The notes beneath the pieces are model-generated. The model saw only the letters and a program-made list of their open reading frames with translations. It was not told the origin of the DNA and did not search any database. A stretch of DNA of 56,183 bases. Origin: Lachnospiraceae bacterium. GTDB taxonomy: Bacteria; Bacillota; Clostridia; Lachnospirales; Lachnospiraceae. Both the position numbers and the translations under genes were made by a program. The DNA is taken from NCBI GenBank assembly GCA_009779895.1, contig WRBB01000019.1:1-56183 (forward strand), in the 5' to 3' direction. Position 1 is the stretch's first letter, and every line of letters begins with the position of its first letter. This document shows, in pieces, positions 1 to 9,452 of the stretch.

Positions 1-371
1 GTACCTTATATTATAACACAGTACTTGAAAGTACGCAATAGCAAAATGAAAAATTTGACAAAAAAATAAGCCTAGAATAAGGCTTTAGAGCTATTTTAGA
101 CTCTAGCAAGTGTCAAAGACCCGTGTGTCATATTTGGAATAGATGTATTGGGAGTTCTGAGTTTTCTTCAATAAAATATTTTGTATCATAATGGAATTAA
201 CGTGGTATAATTTCATTAGTGAACCTTTTGTGATTTGGTTTATAATCTCGTGGTTTTATCGTTAAGGGATGAAAATGGAAAATAAATATTATGCAGGATT
301 GGTTGGTGAAGTTCTTTGTGTGGGTATTGCCCATGATAAAAAGAAGTGTGAATTGGTTCATGAGGTGCAAT
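1..371. other. Intergenic leader upstream of the two-component operon
   Basis: No credible gene lies here. Two short adjacent inverted repeats are visible: AAGCCT/AGGCTT at 68-73 and 80-85, and TAGAG/CTCTA at 86-90 and 101-105. No T-run follows, so I do not call a terminator. The only persuasive signal is the extended -10 promoter at 203-211. An ATG at 291 is in frame with the regulator but would add 27 residues that do not belong to a receiver domain. Confidence 0.5.
181..211 (+). promoter_or_regulatory. Putative sigma-A promoter of the YesN/YesM operon
   Basis: TATAAT at 206-211 is preceded by TGG at 203-205, giving the extended -10 form TGnTATAAT. A weak -35-like TTGTAT lies at 181-186, 19 bases upstream. 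Transcription would begin near 218 and leave a leader of about 150 bases before the regulator start at 372. Confidence 0.5.
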
Positions 372-1988
372 ATGCAGGATAAAAAGTGGAAAATTTTAAT
401 TGCAGATGATGAAATCAGAATCAGCATGTTAATCAAAACCCTAGTGGATTGGGATAAGCTAGGTTGTATTTGTGTTGGCATGGCCGATAATGGTGAAACG
501 GCATATCAGATGATTCATGAGGAAAAGCCGGATATTGTAATCACGGATATTCGTATGCCAAAGTGCAATGGTCTGGAGTTGGTTCAAAAAACCAAAGAAG
601 TATATCCGGATATAAAATTTGTCATCATCAGTGGTTATAAAGAGTTTGAATATGCACGCAAGGCTTTACAATACGGAGTGAGTCATTATTTGCTCAAACC
701 CATTCAAGAGGCGGAGTTAAATAAAGTCTTACATGTGTTGGTGGGTGAATTAAAACAAGAGCATTTGGCAATTGAAAAATTAGAAGAGATTCATGAAACG
801 GTTAGCATTAGTCGTCAGATTATTAAGAGCAATATTTTAGAGAGTATTATCAATCAAGAAAAAGAGCATAATACAAAATCTTTAGAAGAAGAATACAATC
901 TGGATATTTCCGCAGAGTCTTATTTGGGTCTTGTTTTGAAGTTAGATTATCGTAATTATGAAGCGGCGGATTGGAAACAAGATGAAATAACCATCAATAA
1001 AATCATTTCTGTGATTGACGATCAATTTGAAGATCATGTGAAAGAAAAGTTGATTTGTGAAAAAGAAAATCTATATATCTTTGTGTTATTGAGTTATGCA
1101 AAGTCTGAATATAAAAATATCAAAGATGCCATCAATGCGTTATTGTCAGAGGTACAGGAGTATTTGATTGGTTTTGAGCATTACGAAGTTACCATTGGCA
1201 TAGGTAGAGAACGGGAAGAGTTTGCACAGATACGTGAGTCTATTGAAGAAGCAAAAGGCGCAGTGGACAATCGTATCAAATTGGGGGCGAGCCGTTTGAT
1301 TTATGCAAAGAATTTAAGTTTGGATCAAAAGTTGGAGATAGACGGTTTTTTACTGCCTTTTGAAGGGCGTTTTCAAGAGGCAATTACTACGTTTTCAAGA
1401 CCTTTGCTTGAGCAGGTTGTAAATGATGTTTTTGCAAAGTTGCAAGACAAAGAGAATGTGGATTATGCTTGTAGTTATGAAATTGCACGAAAATTGATTA
1501 TTGGATTTTTTTCACGTTTGGGAGCCCAGGGTCCGATTGAGGATAGTTTGCGGGAATGCTTGCTGAATCATGTGCTGCAATGTTATAGTTTCGCCGGTTT
1601 AAAGAGTTTGTTAAAGAAGTATTTGGGCGATTATTTAGAGAAGTGTTTTTTGGCAATTGAATCTGAGCCCGTTAAGCCCATTAAAAAAGCCATGCAGTAT
1701 ATTGATGAGCATTATCAGGAAAAAATCGGTTTAGAGGAACTGGCAGAAATTGTTGGTTTGAACCCGGTTTACTTTAGTACTTTGTTTAAGTCGGAAACGG
1801 GTTTGAATTTTAGTGCTTATTTGATAAAGATTCGCATGGCAGCGGCGCAGCAAATTTTATGCAATAGCAATGAAACCATTGCGGCGGTGGCTGCCCAAGT
1901 CGGATACAAGGATGTTCGTTATTTTAGTCAATTGTTTTCCAAAAATGTTGGAGTAAAGCCGGCTCTTTATCGTAAATTGCATTCATAG
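372..1988 (+). CDS. YesN-type response regulator, AraC family
   Basis: This is a two-component response regulator of 538 residues. Residues 7-120 form a CheY-like receiver with acidic pair D12-D13, phospho-acceptor D59 in the TDIRMP motif, S87 and K109 in LLKP. A long middle region follows. The last ~105 residues are an AraC double helix-turn-helix (IDEHYQEKIGLEELAEIVG, then VAAQVGYKDVRYFSQLFSK). The start at 372 is chosen because the receiver begins there and GAGGTG sits just upstream. It is followed after 9 bases by its kinase. In this class the regulator activates a neighbouring sugar ABC transporter, so the likely target is the importer at 4458-8159; that link is inferred from context. 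Confidence 0.93.
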   Translation: MQDKKWKILIADDEIRISMLIKTLVDWDKLGCICVGMADNGETAYQMIHEEKPDIVITDIRMPKCNGLELVQKTKEVYPDIKFVIISGYKEFEYARKALQYGVSHYLLKPIQEAELNKVLHVLVGELKQEHLAIEKLEEIHETVSISRQIIKSNILESIINQEKEHNTKSLEEEYNLDISAESYLGLVLKLDYRNYEAADWKQDEITINKIISVIDDQFEDHVKEKLICEKENLYIFVLLSYAKSEYKNIKDAINALLSEVQEYLIGFEHYEVTIGIGREREEFAQIRESIEEAKGAVDNRIKLGASRLIYAKNLSLDQKLEIDGFLLPFEGRFQEAITTFSRPLLEQVVNDVFAKLQDKENVDYACSYEIARKLIIGFFSRLGAQGPIEDSLRECLLNHVLQCYSFAGLKSLLKKYLGDYLEKCFLAIESEPVKPIKKAMQYIDEHYQEKIGLEELAEIVGLNPVYFSTLFKSETGLNFSAYLIKIRMAAAQQILCNSNETIAAVAAQVGYKDVRYFSQLFSKNVGVKPALYRKLHS

Positions 1989-1997
1989 GAGGTAGTC

Positions 1998-2924
1998 ATG
2001 GCATTTACAAAAGAGATCAAGATTTTTTTGCTTGTTCATGTGCTATCTTTGATTGCATTTCTTTTTTTATATGTTCGTTTTTATGATTATAACCGAGTGG
2101 TTTTTCTTTTTGCAATGGTGGGGGAAAGTTTGAAACTGGCGTTTATAATCTATTATTTTATGCGTCGGGTGGTGGAGTTAAAAAAGGCAGTGCCTTTGGC
2201 TGAGCAACGGATGGCACAACGTTTGCAAGCCAATATGGCTGAGATGAATGATAAAGAGGCGCAGTTAGCCGCTTTGCAAAGTCAGATTAATCCCCATTTT
2301 TTATACAACACATTAGAGTCTATTCGTGGGCAAGCTTTGATGGATGGCAATGCGGATGTGGCAAAGATGGTGGAAGTGCTGTCTTCTTTTTTTCGCTATA
2401 GTATCAGTCGCAGCGGCCAACCGGTTACATTGCGTGAGGAACTGGCAAATATCCATAATTATATGACCATTCAGCGTTACCGCTTCAACAATCGTTTCTC
2501 TTTGGATGTTTTCATTGACGAGGATGATGAAATTGCTTTAGATTATCAAATACCCAAGTTGATTATTCAGCCGGTGGTTGAAAATGCTATTTTCCATGGC
2601 TTGGAAGAGCATATGGATGGCGGAAAGGTTATGATCGAAGTGATTGTAACGGAGAAAAATTTGATTATTACCATTTCTGACAATGGGAAAGGGATTGATG
2701 TAGAGGCTTTGGAACGTTTAAATGAAAAGATTCTTACGCAGGGTCAATTGAGTGAGGATTCGACCGAGGGGAAACAGAGAAATACAGGGATTGGTTTGTT
2801 GAATATTCACAAGAGGTTACAACTTCTTTATGGTGCGGGTTACGGTGTGCATGTGTATAGTACGTTAAATCAAGGAACAGATGTAGAGATTACAATTCCG
2901 ATTGATCATCGTGGAAAGGCGTAG
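1998..2924 (+). CDS. YesM-type sensor histidine kinase
   Basis: This is a 308-residue membrane histidine kinase (His_kinase/PF06580 type). Two hydrophobic segments span about residues 8-27 and 33-55, with almost no extracellular loop. A coiled linker leads to the phospho-acceptor H100 in QSQINPHFLYNTLESIRG. The ATP-binding domain follows with VENAIFHGLEE (N box), SDNGKGID (G1) and GIGLLNIHKRL (G2). YesM kinases usually carry a large extracellular sensor between two membrane helices. This one lacks it, so it must sense within the membrane or through a partner, possibly the binding protein or the degenerate ATPase encoded next. AGGAGG precedes the ATG. Confidence 0.92.
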   Translation: MAFTKEIKIFLLVHVLSLIAFLFLYVRFYDYNRVVFLFAMVGESLKLAFIIYYFMRRVVELKKAVPLAEQRMAQRLQANMAEMNDKEAQLAALQSQINPHFLYNTLESIRGQALMDGNADVAKMVEVLSSFFRYSISRSGQPVTLREELANIHNYMTIQRYRFNNRFSLDVFIDEDDEIALDYQIPKLIIQPVVENAIFHGLEEHMDGGKVMIEVIVTEKNLIITISDNGKGIDVEALERLNEKILTQGQLSEDSTEGKQRNTGIGLLNIHKRLQLLYGAGYGVHVYSTLNQGTDVEITIPIDHRGKA

Positions 2925-2927
2925 TGG

Positions 2928-4337
2928 ATGAAAAAAGAGGTTTTGCGTATTCAACAATTAAACTATCTGGAAAATGATACACAAAAGTTGGTAGATATCA
3001 ATTTATATTTATTGGCAGGTGAATGTACAGGTTTTTTGGGTTTGATTGATTCCGGAAAAAGTTTATTGACAGAGATTATTTCGGGCAACCGTTTAGCCAA
3101 CACGGGTAGTATTTTTTTTGATGGAGAGATGATAGCGGATAAGAAACTATATGCGGAAAAGGTATATCATATCAATCCTTATAGTTATTTTGTAGAAGAT
3201 TGGTCTGTTGCCGAGTATATCGGTTTGGAAAATCAGAAATTCAATTTTTGGGTGATACAAGAAAAGGTTCTTGTGAATCAAGCGAAGTTATATATGGATG
3301 AGTTGGGTTTGCATATTCCCGTTACAAAGCGCATCAAAGAGTTGACGGAATTGGAAAAGCGCATGATGAATTTGGTGAAAGCTTATAGTAAACATGCGAG
3401 AGTTCTAATCATTGAAGATGAATTTGAGGGATGTTCTGTAGAAGAGGTGAAGAATTACAAAGAAATTTTAAACCGGGCGATTGGCAAACGAAACATGTCG
3501 GTTATCATTAATAGCAATTCAGATCAGATATCTCGGATTTTATCGGATAAGTATGTGATTTTTAAAAATGGCAGCATTGTCAAAAAATGTCATAAAAATT
3601 ATATCCATAACAATGAACATCTGGAAAAATTTATGCTAAGACAGCGTTTGAGCGAGGGATTTGAAGCCCAAAAAGATATTCCGGAAAACAAACATGAATT
3701 GATTTATAGCGTCAAGAATTTAGATTTAAAGACAGGAGAAAAGCATCAGTTCAATTTTTATCAAGGGGAGATATGTTCTATTTTAACGTTGGATGTGAAA
3801 ACGGGAAGGCGAATTTTTGATTATATCTCCGGGCGTAAAATTGACAGCAATCTGGTGACGTATTTAGATGGAAAAAAAAGTGTTTTTTCCAATACCCAAG
3901 GATTTATACGCAATAAGATTGTTTCAATTGGTCAGTTAGGTGACCCGCAGGAATTGATTTTAGGTATGTCGCCGGGGGAGAATCTATTGATTCCTTCCTT
4001 GAATAAGATATCGGCATGGGAATATTTGCGTGGAAAATTCCGATTGGAGAAAATGGCAGAAATACAAATTGAACAACAGATGGAAGAATTAGATTTTCGT
4101 TTAGATGAAATGGGAGCCAATGATTATACGACCCTTTTGTTGGAACGATGGTGTATTTTTAAACCCAAGGTGTTGATTTTGTATGAGCCATTTAGCCATA
4201 GCGATACAGCAGGTATTGCTTTGGCAAAGGATTATTTTTATCGCTTCAAAAGTTTTGGAACCTCTATTGTGATTATCAAATCAAGGGAAGAATACATTGT
4301 GGATATATCGGATCGAATTATTCATGTATCCGTTTGA
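2928..4337 (+). CDS. Degenerate double ABC ATPase of the RbsA/MglA type, probably regulatory
   Basis: This 469-residue protein has two tandem ABC-ATPase halves like sugar importers of the RbsA class, but is worn down. The first half keeps a Walker A (GLIDSGKS) and a Walker B-like VLIIEDEF, yet has LTELEKR where LSGGQ is expected. The second half has lost Walker A (LTLDVKTGRR) and the signature, and keeps only VLILYEPF. It starts 3 bases after the kinase and ends 120 bases before the transporter operon, which encodes its own intact ATPase. A regulatory or coupling role with the sensor kinase is my inference; a transport role looks unlikely. It is full length with no frameshift. Confidence 0.75.
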   Translation: MKKEVLRIQQLNYLENDTQKLVDINLYLLAGECTGFLGLIDSGKSLLTEIISGNRLANTGSIFFDGEMIADKKLYAEKVYHINPYSYFVEDWSVAEYIGLENQKFNFWVIQEKVLVNQAKLYMDELGLHIPVTKRIKELTELEKRMMNLVKAYSKHARVLIIEDEFEGCSVEEVKNYKEILNRAIGKRNMSVIINSNSDQISRILSDKYVIFKNGSIVKKCHKNYIHNNEHLEKFMLRQRLSEGFEAQKDIPENKHELIYSVKNLDLKTGEKHQFNFYQGEICSILTLDVKTGRRIFDYISGRKIDSNLVTYLDGKKSVFSNTQGFIRNKIVSIGQLGDPQELILGMSPGENLLIPSLNKISAWEYLRGKFRLEKMAEIQIEQQMEELDFRLDEMGANDYTTLLLERWCIFKPKVLILYEPFSHSDTAGIALAKDYFYRFKSFGTSIVIIKSREEYIVDISDRIIHVSV

Positions 4338-4457
4338 GGTGGGCTTCGTATCTTAATATCGTCACACCTATTCTAAATCTTCCCGCATTGTTTCATCTTT
4401 TCACAAGGTTTATAATTAAATTAGCCTGAAAATATGATTAAGAATTAGGAGGATACT

Positions 4458-5621
4458 ATGAAAAAGAAAGTAATAAGTGTACTATTATGCACCGTGTTGG
4501 CTTCAGCTTTGTTATTGGGTTGTGGTGGCAATGGAGGTGGCGGTGATGCTGATACCGGGGCAGATACAACCGTAGAAGATGATGCAGGTGCTGAAAATGA
4601 TGCAGATGACGCAGCGGGTCCTTTGGCCGGCAAACGTGTAGCAGTTGTTCGAAATTTGGTGGCCGGTGACCATACCCAGCAATACCTTGCCGGAACAGTA
4701 GAAGAGGGCGAGCGTTTTGGTATGACGGTAGACACCTTTGTAACAGATGGTGATGATGCTCGTATGAAAGAAACAGTAGCACAAATGATTTCACAAGGAT
4801 ATGATGCATTGATTATTTCTCATGCACAGCTTTCTTATGCTTATGATATGTTATTGCCGGCTCGTGAAGCAGGTATCGAAATTGTTACATTTGACAGTAT
4901 GCCAATGCGTGGTGGTGACCCGGAGGGTGAACTACTAGAAGGTGTTACCTCAACAGCGCAAGATGATTTTGCTTTGGCAGAATTATCATTGGGTCATATG
5001 ATTGATGAGCATCTTGAAAGAGGCGGCGAATTACCGGTTAGAGTGTTAAAGACATTTATGGGTCCTGGTATCCCTCCCCTCGACAGACGTGATATCGTAT
5101 ACAGAAGATTAGAAGATGAAGGGTATATTTATACTGTAAATACCGTTTCACCGGCAGACTTCTCCAATGTTCGTGGTGATTCTACCATGATGACAGCAGC
5201 TATGCTTCCGACCTTTGGGCCGGGCGAAATTGATGCGGTTTGGGGTAGCTTTGATGAAATGGCAAAAGGGGTATTGGATGCATTTTTAGAAGCGGGCAGA
5301 GAAGATATTCCGATTTATTACATTGATATTTCCAATGATAATATTCAATTGATGTTAAGAAATCCGGAAATTTTCCGTTCTTCTGCATCTGTGGATCCAA
5401 GATTGATTGGTATCGTAAATATGAGATTGGTTGCTATGAAGTTAATGGGTTATGATACACCGGACTTCTTTGACTTGGCAGCAAACAATATTTTGGTAGA
5501 AGATTTAACAGAAGATACAACCATGGAAAACTTAGTTGATATTATTCCCGGTTGGGGTGACCCAAATGATCCGGTAGGTGCATTGTTTACGGATACAATC
5601 AGATCGTGGTACGTGAAGTAA
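4458..5621 (+). CDS. Sugar ABC transporter substrate-binding lipoprotein
   Basis: This 387-residue extracellular binding protein belongs to periplasmic-binding-protein type I (RbsB-like, Peripla_BP_4). A lipoprotein signal ends in LLLGC with lipidated C22, followed by a low-complexity Gly/Asp/Ala linker to about residue 54. The mature domain begins GKRVAVVRNLVAGDHTQQYL and includes the YDALIISHAQ and IEIVTFDSMP strands typical of the fold. AGGAGG lies 5 bases upstream of the ATG. It heads the operon with the ATPase and permease; the following mtnK and mtnA suggest that its ligand is 5-methylthioribose, 5-deoxyribose or a similar pentose. The ligand is inferred only from gene order. Confidence 0.9.
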   Translation: MKKKVISVLLCTVLASALLLGCGGNGGGGDADTGADTTVEDDAGAENDADDAAGPLAGKRVAVVRNLVAGDHTQQYLAGTVEEGERFGMTVDTFVTDGDDARMKETVAQMISQGYDALIISHAQLSYAYDMLLPAREAGIEIVTFDSMPMRGGDPEGELLEGVTSTAQDDFALAELSLGHMIDEHLERGGELPVRVLKTFMGPGIPPLDRRDIVYRRLEDEGYIYTVNTVSPADFSNVRGDSTMMTAAMLPTFGPGEIDAVWGSFDEMAKGVLDAFLEAGREDIPIYYIDISNDNIQLMLRNPEIFRSSASVDPRLIGIVNMRLVAMKLMGYDTPDFFDLAANNILVEDLTEDTTMENLVDIIPGWGDPNDPVGALFTDTIRSWYVK

Positions 5622-5644
5622 TTAAAAAATAAGGATGGTGTGCC

Positions 5645-7189
5645 ATGGATAAGTTGAAACTGGAAATGAAAAACATAGAAGTCGAATTTCCCGGTGTGAA
5701 AGCATTGGACGGAGTGGATTTCAGTTTGACAAGTGGTACAATTCATGCCTTGGTAGGTGCCAATGGTGCCGGCAAGTCAACTTTGATGAAAGTGCTTGCC
5801 GGAGCCAACGGGCACTATACCGGAGATGTTTATATAGGGGGAGAGCCGGTAGAAACCCGCTCTCCCAAACTCTCTAAAAATTTAGGCATTGAAATTGTAT
5901 ATCAAGAAGTAGATACTGCTTTGATTCCTCATTTGTCAGTGGCGGAAAATGTGATGTTTAACTCAATGGTGAATCACATGGGCAAAAAGCAGTTGGTAAA
6001 CTGGGGTGCGATTAAAAAGTCAGCGCAGGCAGTGCTGGATCGACTAAATGTAGATGTGGATATTAACGCATTGGCGAGAGAACTTACATTACATAAAAAA
6101 CAAATGGTGCTTATTGCCAGATGTGTGGCGGAGAGGTGCCGATTTTTGATTTTAGATGAACCTACAGCACCGTTGTCAAATACGGAAACACAGGATTTAT
6201 TCCGTGTTGTTCGTGATTTGGCAAAAGAGGGAATCGGGATTGTGTTTATTTCTCATCGGTTAAATGAATTATACGAAATTTGTGAACATATTACCATTAT
6301 GAAAGATGGTAAATTGGTGGATTCCATGCCCCTTACAAAAGAATTGGAAGTGAATACCATCGTGGAATATATGTTGGGGCGTAAGTATGATGGTATCTAT
6401 ACGAAAAAGGATTGTGAAATTGGTGCGCCACTATTAGAAGTAGAAAATTTAACCGAAAAGGAAGGACGTGTAAAAAATATTGATTTTTATGTCCGGAAAG
6501 GTGAGATTGTTGGTGTTGCCGGTTTGGTGGGGGCAGGAAAAACGGAGTTATGTAAAACCTTGTTTGGCTGCTATTCTCACACGGGAAGAATGAAGTTAAA
6601 TGGCAAGGAGGTACGTTTGGGAAATCCGCAGCAGGCGGTGAAAAGCGGCTTTGCTTTGGTGCCGGAAGAACGACGAAAAGAGGGGGTATTGGTAACCGAC
6701 CCGGTGTATGCAAATATTTCCATTGCGGCGATGAAAAAGTATACAAATAAAGTAAGTATCATCAATCGCAAAAAAGAAAAGATAGAAGCTTGTCAGATGA
6801 TTAAAGATTTGGGAATTAAGACGCCCTCTGAAAACCAAACCGTGGCTCTGCTTTCCGGTGGAAACCAACAAAAAGTAGTGGTTGGGAAATGGTTGAATTC
6901 AGAGGCGGATGTATATATATATGACGAGCCTACCAAAGGAATTGATGTAGGTGCAAAGCAAGATATGTATGAGTTAATTGAAAAGCTGGCAGCAGAGGGC
7001 AAAGGTGCGATTTATGCAACTTGTGAATTTCAGGAAGTTTTGAGCATTTGTGACAGGATTTATGTGATGTATGATGGTAAAATTGTCAAGGAATTCGCCT
7101 ATGGTGAGGTGAGTGAAAAAGAATTACTCTACTATTCGACAGGAGGAAAATCAATTGATGCAACAAACGAAAAAGAGGAAACAGCTTAA
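5645..7189 (+). CDS. Sugar ABC transporter ATP-binding protein (RbsA/MglA type)
   Basis: This 514-residue protein has two fused ABC ATPase domains that energise the importer. The first half has Walker A GANGAGKST, Walker B LILDEPTAPLS and the H-loop FISHRLNE, although its signature reads LTLHKKQM instead of LSGGQ. The second half has Walker A GLVGAGKTE and intact signature LLSGGNQQKVVVGKWL, followed by IYDEPTKGIDVG, where the usual catalytic Glu is present. Asymmetric signatures are normal in this family. It lies 23 bases after the binding protein, and its last 32 bases overlap the permease start. Confidence 0.95.
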   Translation: MDKLKLEMKNIEVEFPGVKALDGVDFSLTSGTIHALVGANGAGKSTLMKVLAGANGHYTGDVYIGGEPVETRSPKLSKNLGIEIVYQEVDTALIPHLSVAENVMFNSMVNHMGKKQLVNWGAIKKSAQAVLDRLNVDVDINALARELTLHKKQMVLIARCVAERCRFLILDEPTAPLSNTETQDLFRVVRDLAKEGIGIVFISHRLNELYEICEHITIMKDGKLVDSMPLTKELEVNTIVEYMLGRKYDGIYTKKDCEIGAPLLEVENLTEKEGRVKNIDFYVRKGEIVGVAGLVGAGKTELCKTLFGCYSHTGRMKLNGKEVRLGNPQQAVKSGFALVPEERRKEGVLVTDPVYANISIAAMKKYTNKVSIINRKKEKIEACQMIKDLGIKTPSENQTVALLSGGNQQKVVVGKWLNSEADVYIYDEPTKGIDVGAKQDMYELIEKLAAEGKGAIYATCEFQEVLSICDRIYVMYDGKIVKEFAYGEVSEKELLYYSTGGKSIDATNEKEETA

Positions 7190-8159
7190 AATATCGAGCT
7201 GGATTACAAAGTGGGGAACCCTTGTCACAATATTACTTTTACTTTTGGTGTTTACCTTTGGAAATTGGAACTCTGACACAGGCAGCAGTATATTTTTGAC
7301 AACCACGAATGTAATTACGGTACTACGCTCCATCTCGATTACTACCATTATTGCAATTGGTTTGACTTATGCCCTTGCTGTAGATGGTATGGATTTATCA
7401 ATTGGTGCTTGTGCGCAATGGGCTTCCACCTTTATCATGACCATGTTTATTTGGTATGATTTAAACATGTGGATTGCCATTGTTCTAACCATCATTGTGT
7501 GTTTGACGGTAGCGGCGGTCAACTCGTTATTGATTATTTTATTTAAAATTCCGGATATGATTGCTTCTTTGTCGGTAATGTTTATCTTTCAAGGGGTTGC
7601 TTTGACGTATTCTCGTGGAGGTGCCATTACCGAGCGTATGGTACGTCCTGACGGAACCCAGGCTCCCGGTTTGGTGAGTGAGCAGTTTCGTGCCCTTGGT
7701 GGTGAACCATGGTTGATTATCATCATGTTATGTGTGGTGGCAATTGCGATGTTTATCCTAGGTTATACCAAACATGGAAGATATATGTATGCTGTTGGCG
7801 GAAATAAAGAAGCGGCGAAACTTTCGGGCATTCCGGTGGAAAAATATAAAATACTGGCCTACTTCTTATCTGCAACTTTTGCAGCCATTGGTGGTATTTC
7901 TTTGGCAGCACGAATTGGAACGGCTCAAGTACAGGCAGGAGATGCATTTTTAATGCCATCTGTATCAGCGGCATTCATTGGATTTTCTGTGCTGGGAGCC
8001 GGAAAGGCCAATGCCTTTGGTACTTTGATGGGAGCCGTTTTGATGGGGGTTTTGCAAAATGGTTTAATCATGTTGGGTGTGCCTTTTTATATGATGAATA
8101 TCGTAATTGGAACGGTATTAGCGATTGCCTTGGCATTGACTTATGTGGCAAGAAAATAA
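7158..8159 (+). CDS. Sugar ABC transporter permease (RbsC type)
   Basis: This 333-residue integral membrane permease belongs to the BPD_transp_2 family. It has about eight to ten hydrophobic segments and the family motif LSGIPVEKYKILAYFLSAT near residue 220, with GG(I)SLAARIG after it. ATG at 7158 is chosen because AGGAGG at 7141-7146 precedes it; an upstream in-frame ATG at 7113 lies deep in the ATPase gene and would add a polar stretch. The gene therefore overlaps the ATPase by 32 bases, which suggests translational coupling. Confidence 0.93.
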   Translation: MQQTKKRKQLKISSWITKWGTLVTILLLLLVFTFGNWNSDTGSSIFLTTTNVITVLRSISITTIIAIGLTYALAVDGMDLSIGACAQWASTFIMTMFIWYDLNMWIAIVLTIIVCLTVAAVNSLLIILFKIPDMIASLSVMFIFQGVALTYSRGGAITERMVRPDGTQAPGLVSEQFRALGGEPWLIIIMLCVVAIAMFILGYTKHGRYMYAVGGNKEAAKLSGIPVEKYKILAYFLSATFAAIGGISLAARIGTAQVQAGDAFLMPSVSAAFIGFSVLGAGKANAFGTLMGAVLMGVLQNGLIMLGVPFYMMNIVIGTVLAIALALTYVARK

Positions 8160-8185
8160 GAATAAAAGCATAAAGGAGGATTGTG

Positions 8186-9412
8186 ATGTCCAAATATCAA
8201 ACGTATTTTTTGATGAAAGAACCAGATATTGCAGGATATATTGCTGAAAAGCTAGATTATTTTCCATCGGACGCAAAGCTTGTTTGTCGGGAAATCGGAG
8301 ATGGAAATTTGAATTATGTCTTTCGTTTGAGAGATGAAAATAGTGGAAAGTCTGTGATTATTAAGCAAGCAGGTGAGACCTTACGTATTTCGGATGAAAT
8401 GTCTTTGTCCACAGACCGTGGGCGCATTGAAGCGGAGGTTCTTCGTTTGCAGGATAAATTTGCGCCGGGTTTGGTGCCGGAAGTATATTTATACGATGGA
8501 ACCATGTGTGCTTTGGTGATGGAGGATTTAGAGGGTTATACCATGATGCGTACAGCCTTGATGGAACACGAGATTTTTCCTTTGTTTGCGGATCACATCA
8601 GTACTTTTTTGGTGAATACGTTATTGAGTACCACCGATGTGGTGATGTGTCACAAAGAGAAAAAGGAATTGGTTAAAAAATTTATCAATCCGGATTTGTG
8701 TGAAATCACAGAGGAGTTGGTTTATAGTGAGCCTTTTATGGATTATAATAATCGAAACAATGTATTTTTGCCCATTGCTGATTTTGTAGAAAAAGAGCTA
8801 TACAATGATACGGCATTGCATTTAGAAGCTGCCAAGTGTAAATTTGCTTTTATGAACAATGCCCAGTCATTGATTCACGGTGATTTGCATACAGGTTCTA
8901 TTTTTATCAACAAGGAGCACACCTACGTATTTGATCCGGAGTTCGCCTTTTTTGCGCCGATGGGCTATGACATTGGGAATGTGTTGGCCAATTTATTTTT
9001 TGCTTGGTGTAATGGAGATGCAGAGATTGTGGATGCAGAAAAAAAACAAGCATTTTGCAGTTGGATTTTAGATAGCATTGAACGTGTTGTAGATTTATTT
9101 ATTATGAAATTCAAAGCGGCTTATCCGACGATGGTAACCGATCCGATGGCAAAGGTACCGGGTTTTATGGATTGGTACCTAGGAACGATTTTAGAAGATA
9201 CAGCTGCTGTAGCAGGTTTGGAAACCATTCGCCGGACAGTTGGTATGGCAAATGTGAAAGATATTACTTCAATTGCGGATGAAAGCAAACGAGCCAGAGC
9301 AGAAAAAATATTGATTATATTGGCAAAGAATTATATCATGAACCGCCAAAGCTTTGTCAGTGGCAAGGATTATCGAAGGGCGATACAGAAGGCCATTGCG
9401 GCATTTTCGTAA
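8186..9412 (+). CDS. mtnK: S-methyl-5-thioribose kinase
   Basis: This 408-residue kinase phosphorylates C1 of 5-methylthioribose (and in related proteins 5-deoxyribose) in the methionine/SAM by-product salvage pathway. It has the aminoglycoside-phosphotransferase-like fold: catalytic H231-G-D233-L-H235 and the metal-binding DPEFAFFAPMGYDIGN motif, diagnostic of MtnK. The length matches the family (about 395-410). AAAGGAGG lies 6 bases before the ATG at 8186; an in-frame GTG directly in front is less likely. The next gene is mtnA, and the preceding genes form a sugar importer, so the substrate probably enters from outside as well as from internal SAM by-products. Confidence 0.93.
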   Translation: MSKYQTYFLMKEPDIAGYIAEKLDYFPSDAKLVCREIGDGNLNYVFRLRDENSGKSVIIKQAGETLRISDEMSLSTDRGRIEAEVLRLQDKFAPGLVPEVYLYDGTMCALVMEDLEGYTMMRTALMEHEIFPLFADHISTFLVNTLLSTTDVVMCHKEKKELVKKFINPDLCEITEELVYSEPFMDYNNRNNVFLPIADFVEKELYNDTALHLEAAKCKFAFMNNAQSLIHGDLHTGSIFINKEHTYVFDPEFAFFAPMGYDIGNVLANLFFAWCNGDAEIVDAEKKQAFCSWILDSIERVVDLFIMKFKAAYPTMVTDPMAKVPGFMDWYLGTILEDTAAVAGLETIRRTVGMANVKDITSIADESKRARAEKILIILAKNYIMNRQSFVSGKDYRRAIQKAIAAFS

Positions 9413-9452
9413 TGAAACATTGCATAAAAGGCGAGAAAGGAGTGTGTGATGT

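Noticed and set aside
68-105. Two adjacent small inverted repeats near the window start as a terminator or riboswitch
   Set aside because: Stems of 5 to 6 bases with no T-run and no gene upstream in the window; too weak to call.
6333-6871. Overlapping minus-strand open frames of 64 to 137 codons
   Set aside because: They lie fully inside the RbsA-type ATPase gene on the other strand, have no ribosome sites or family motifs, and are shadows of its codon pattern.
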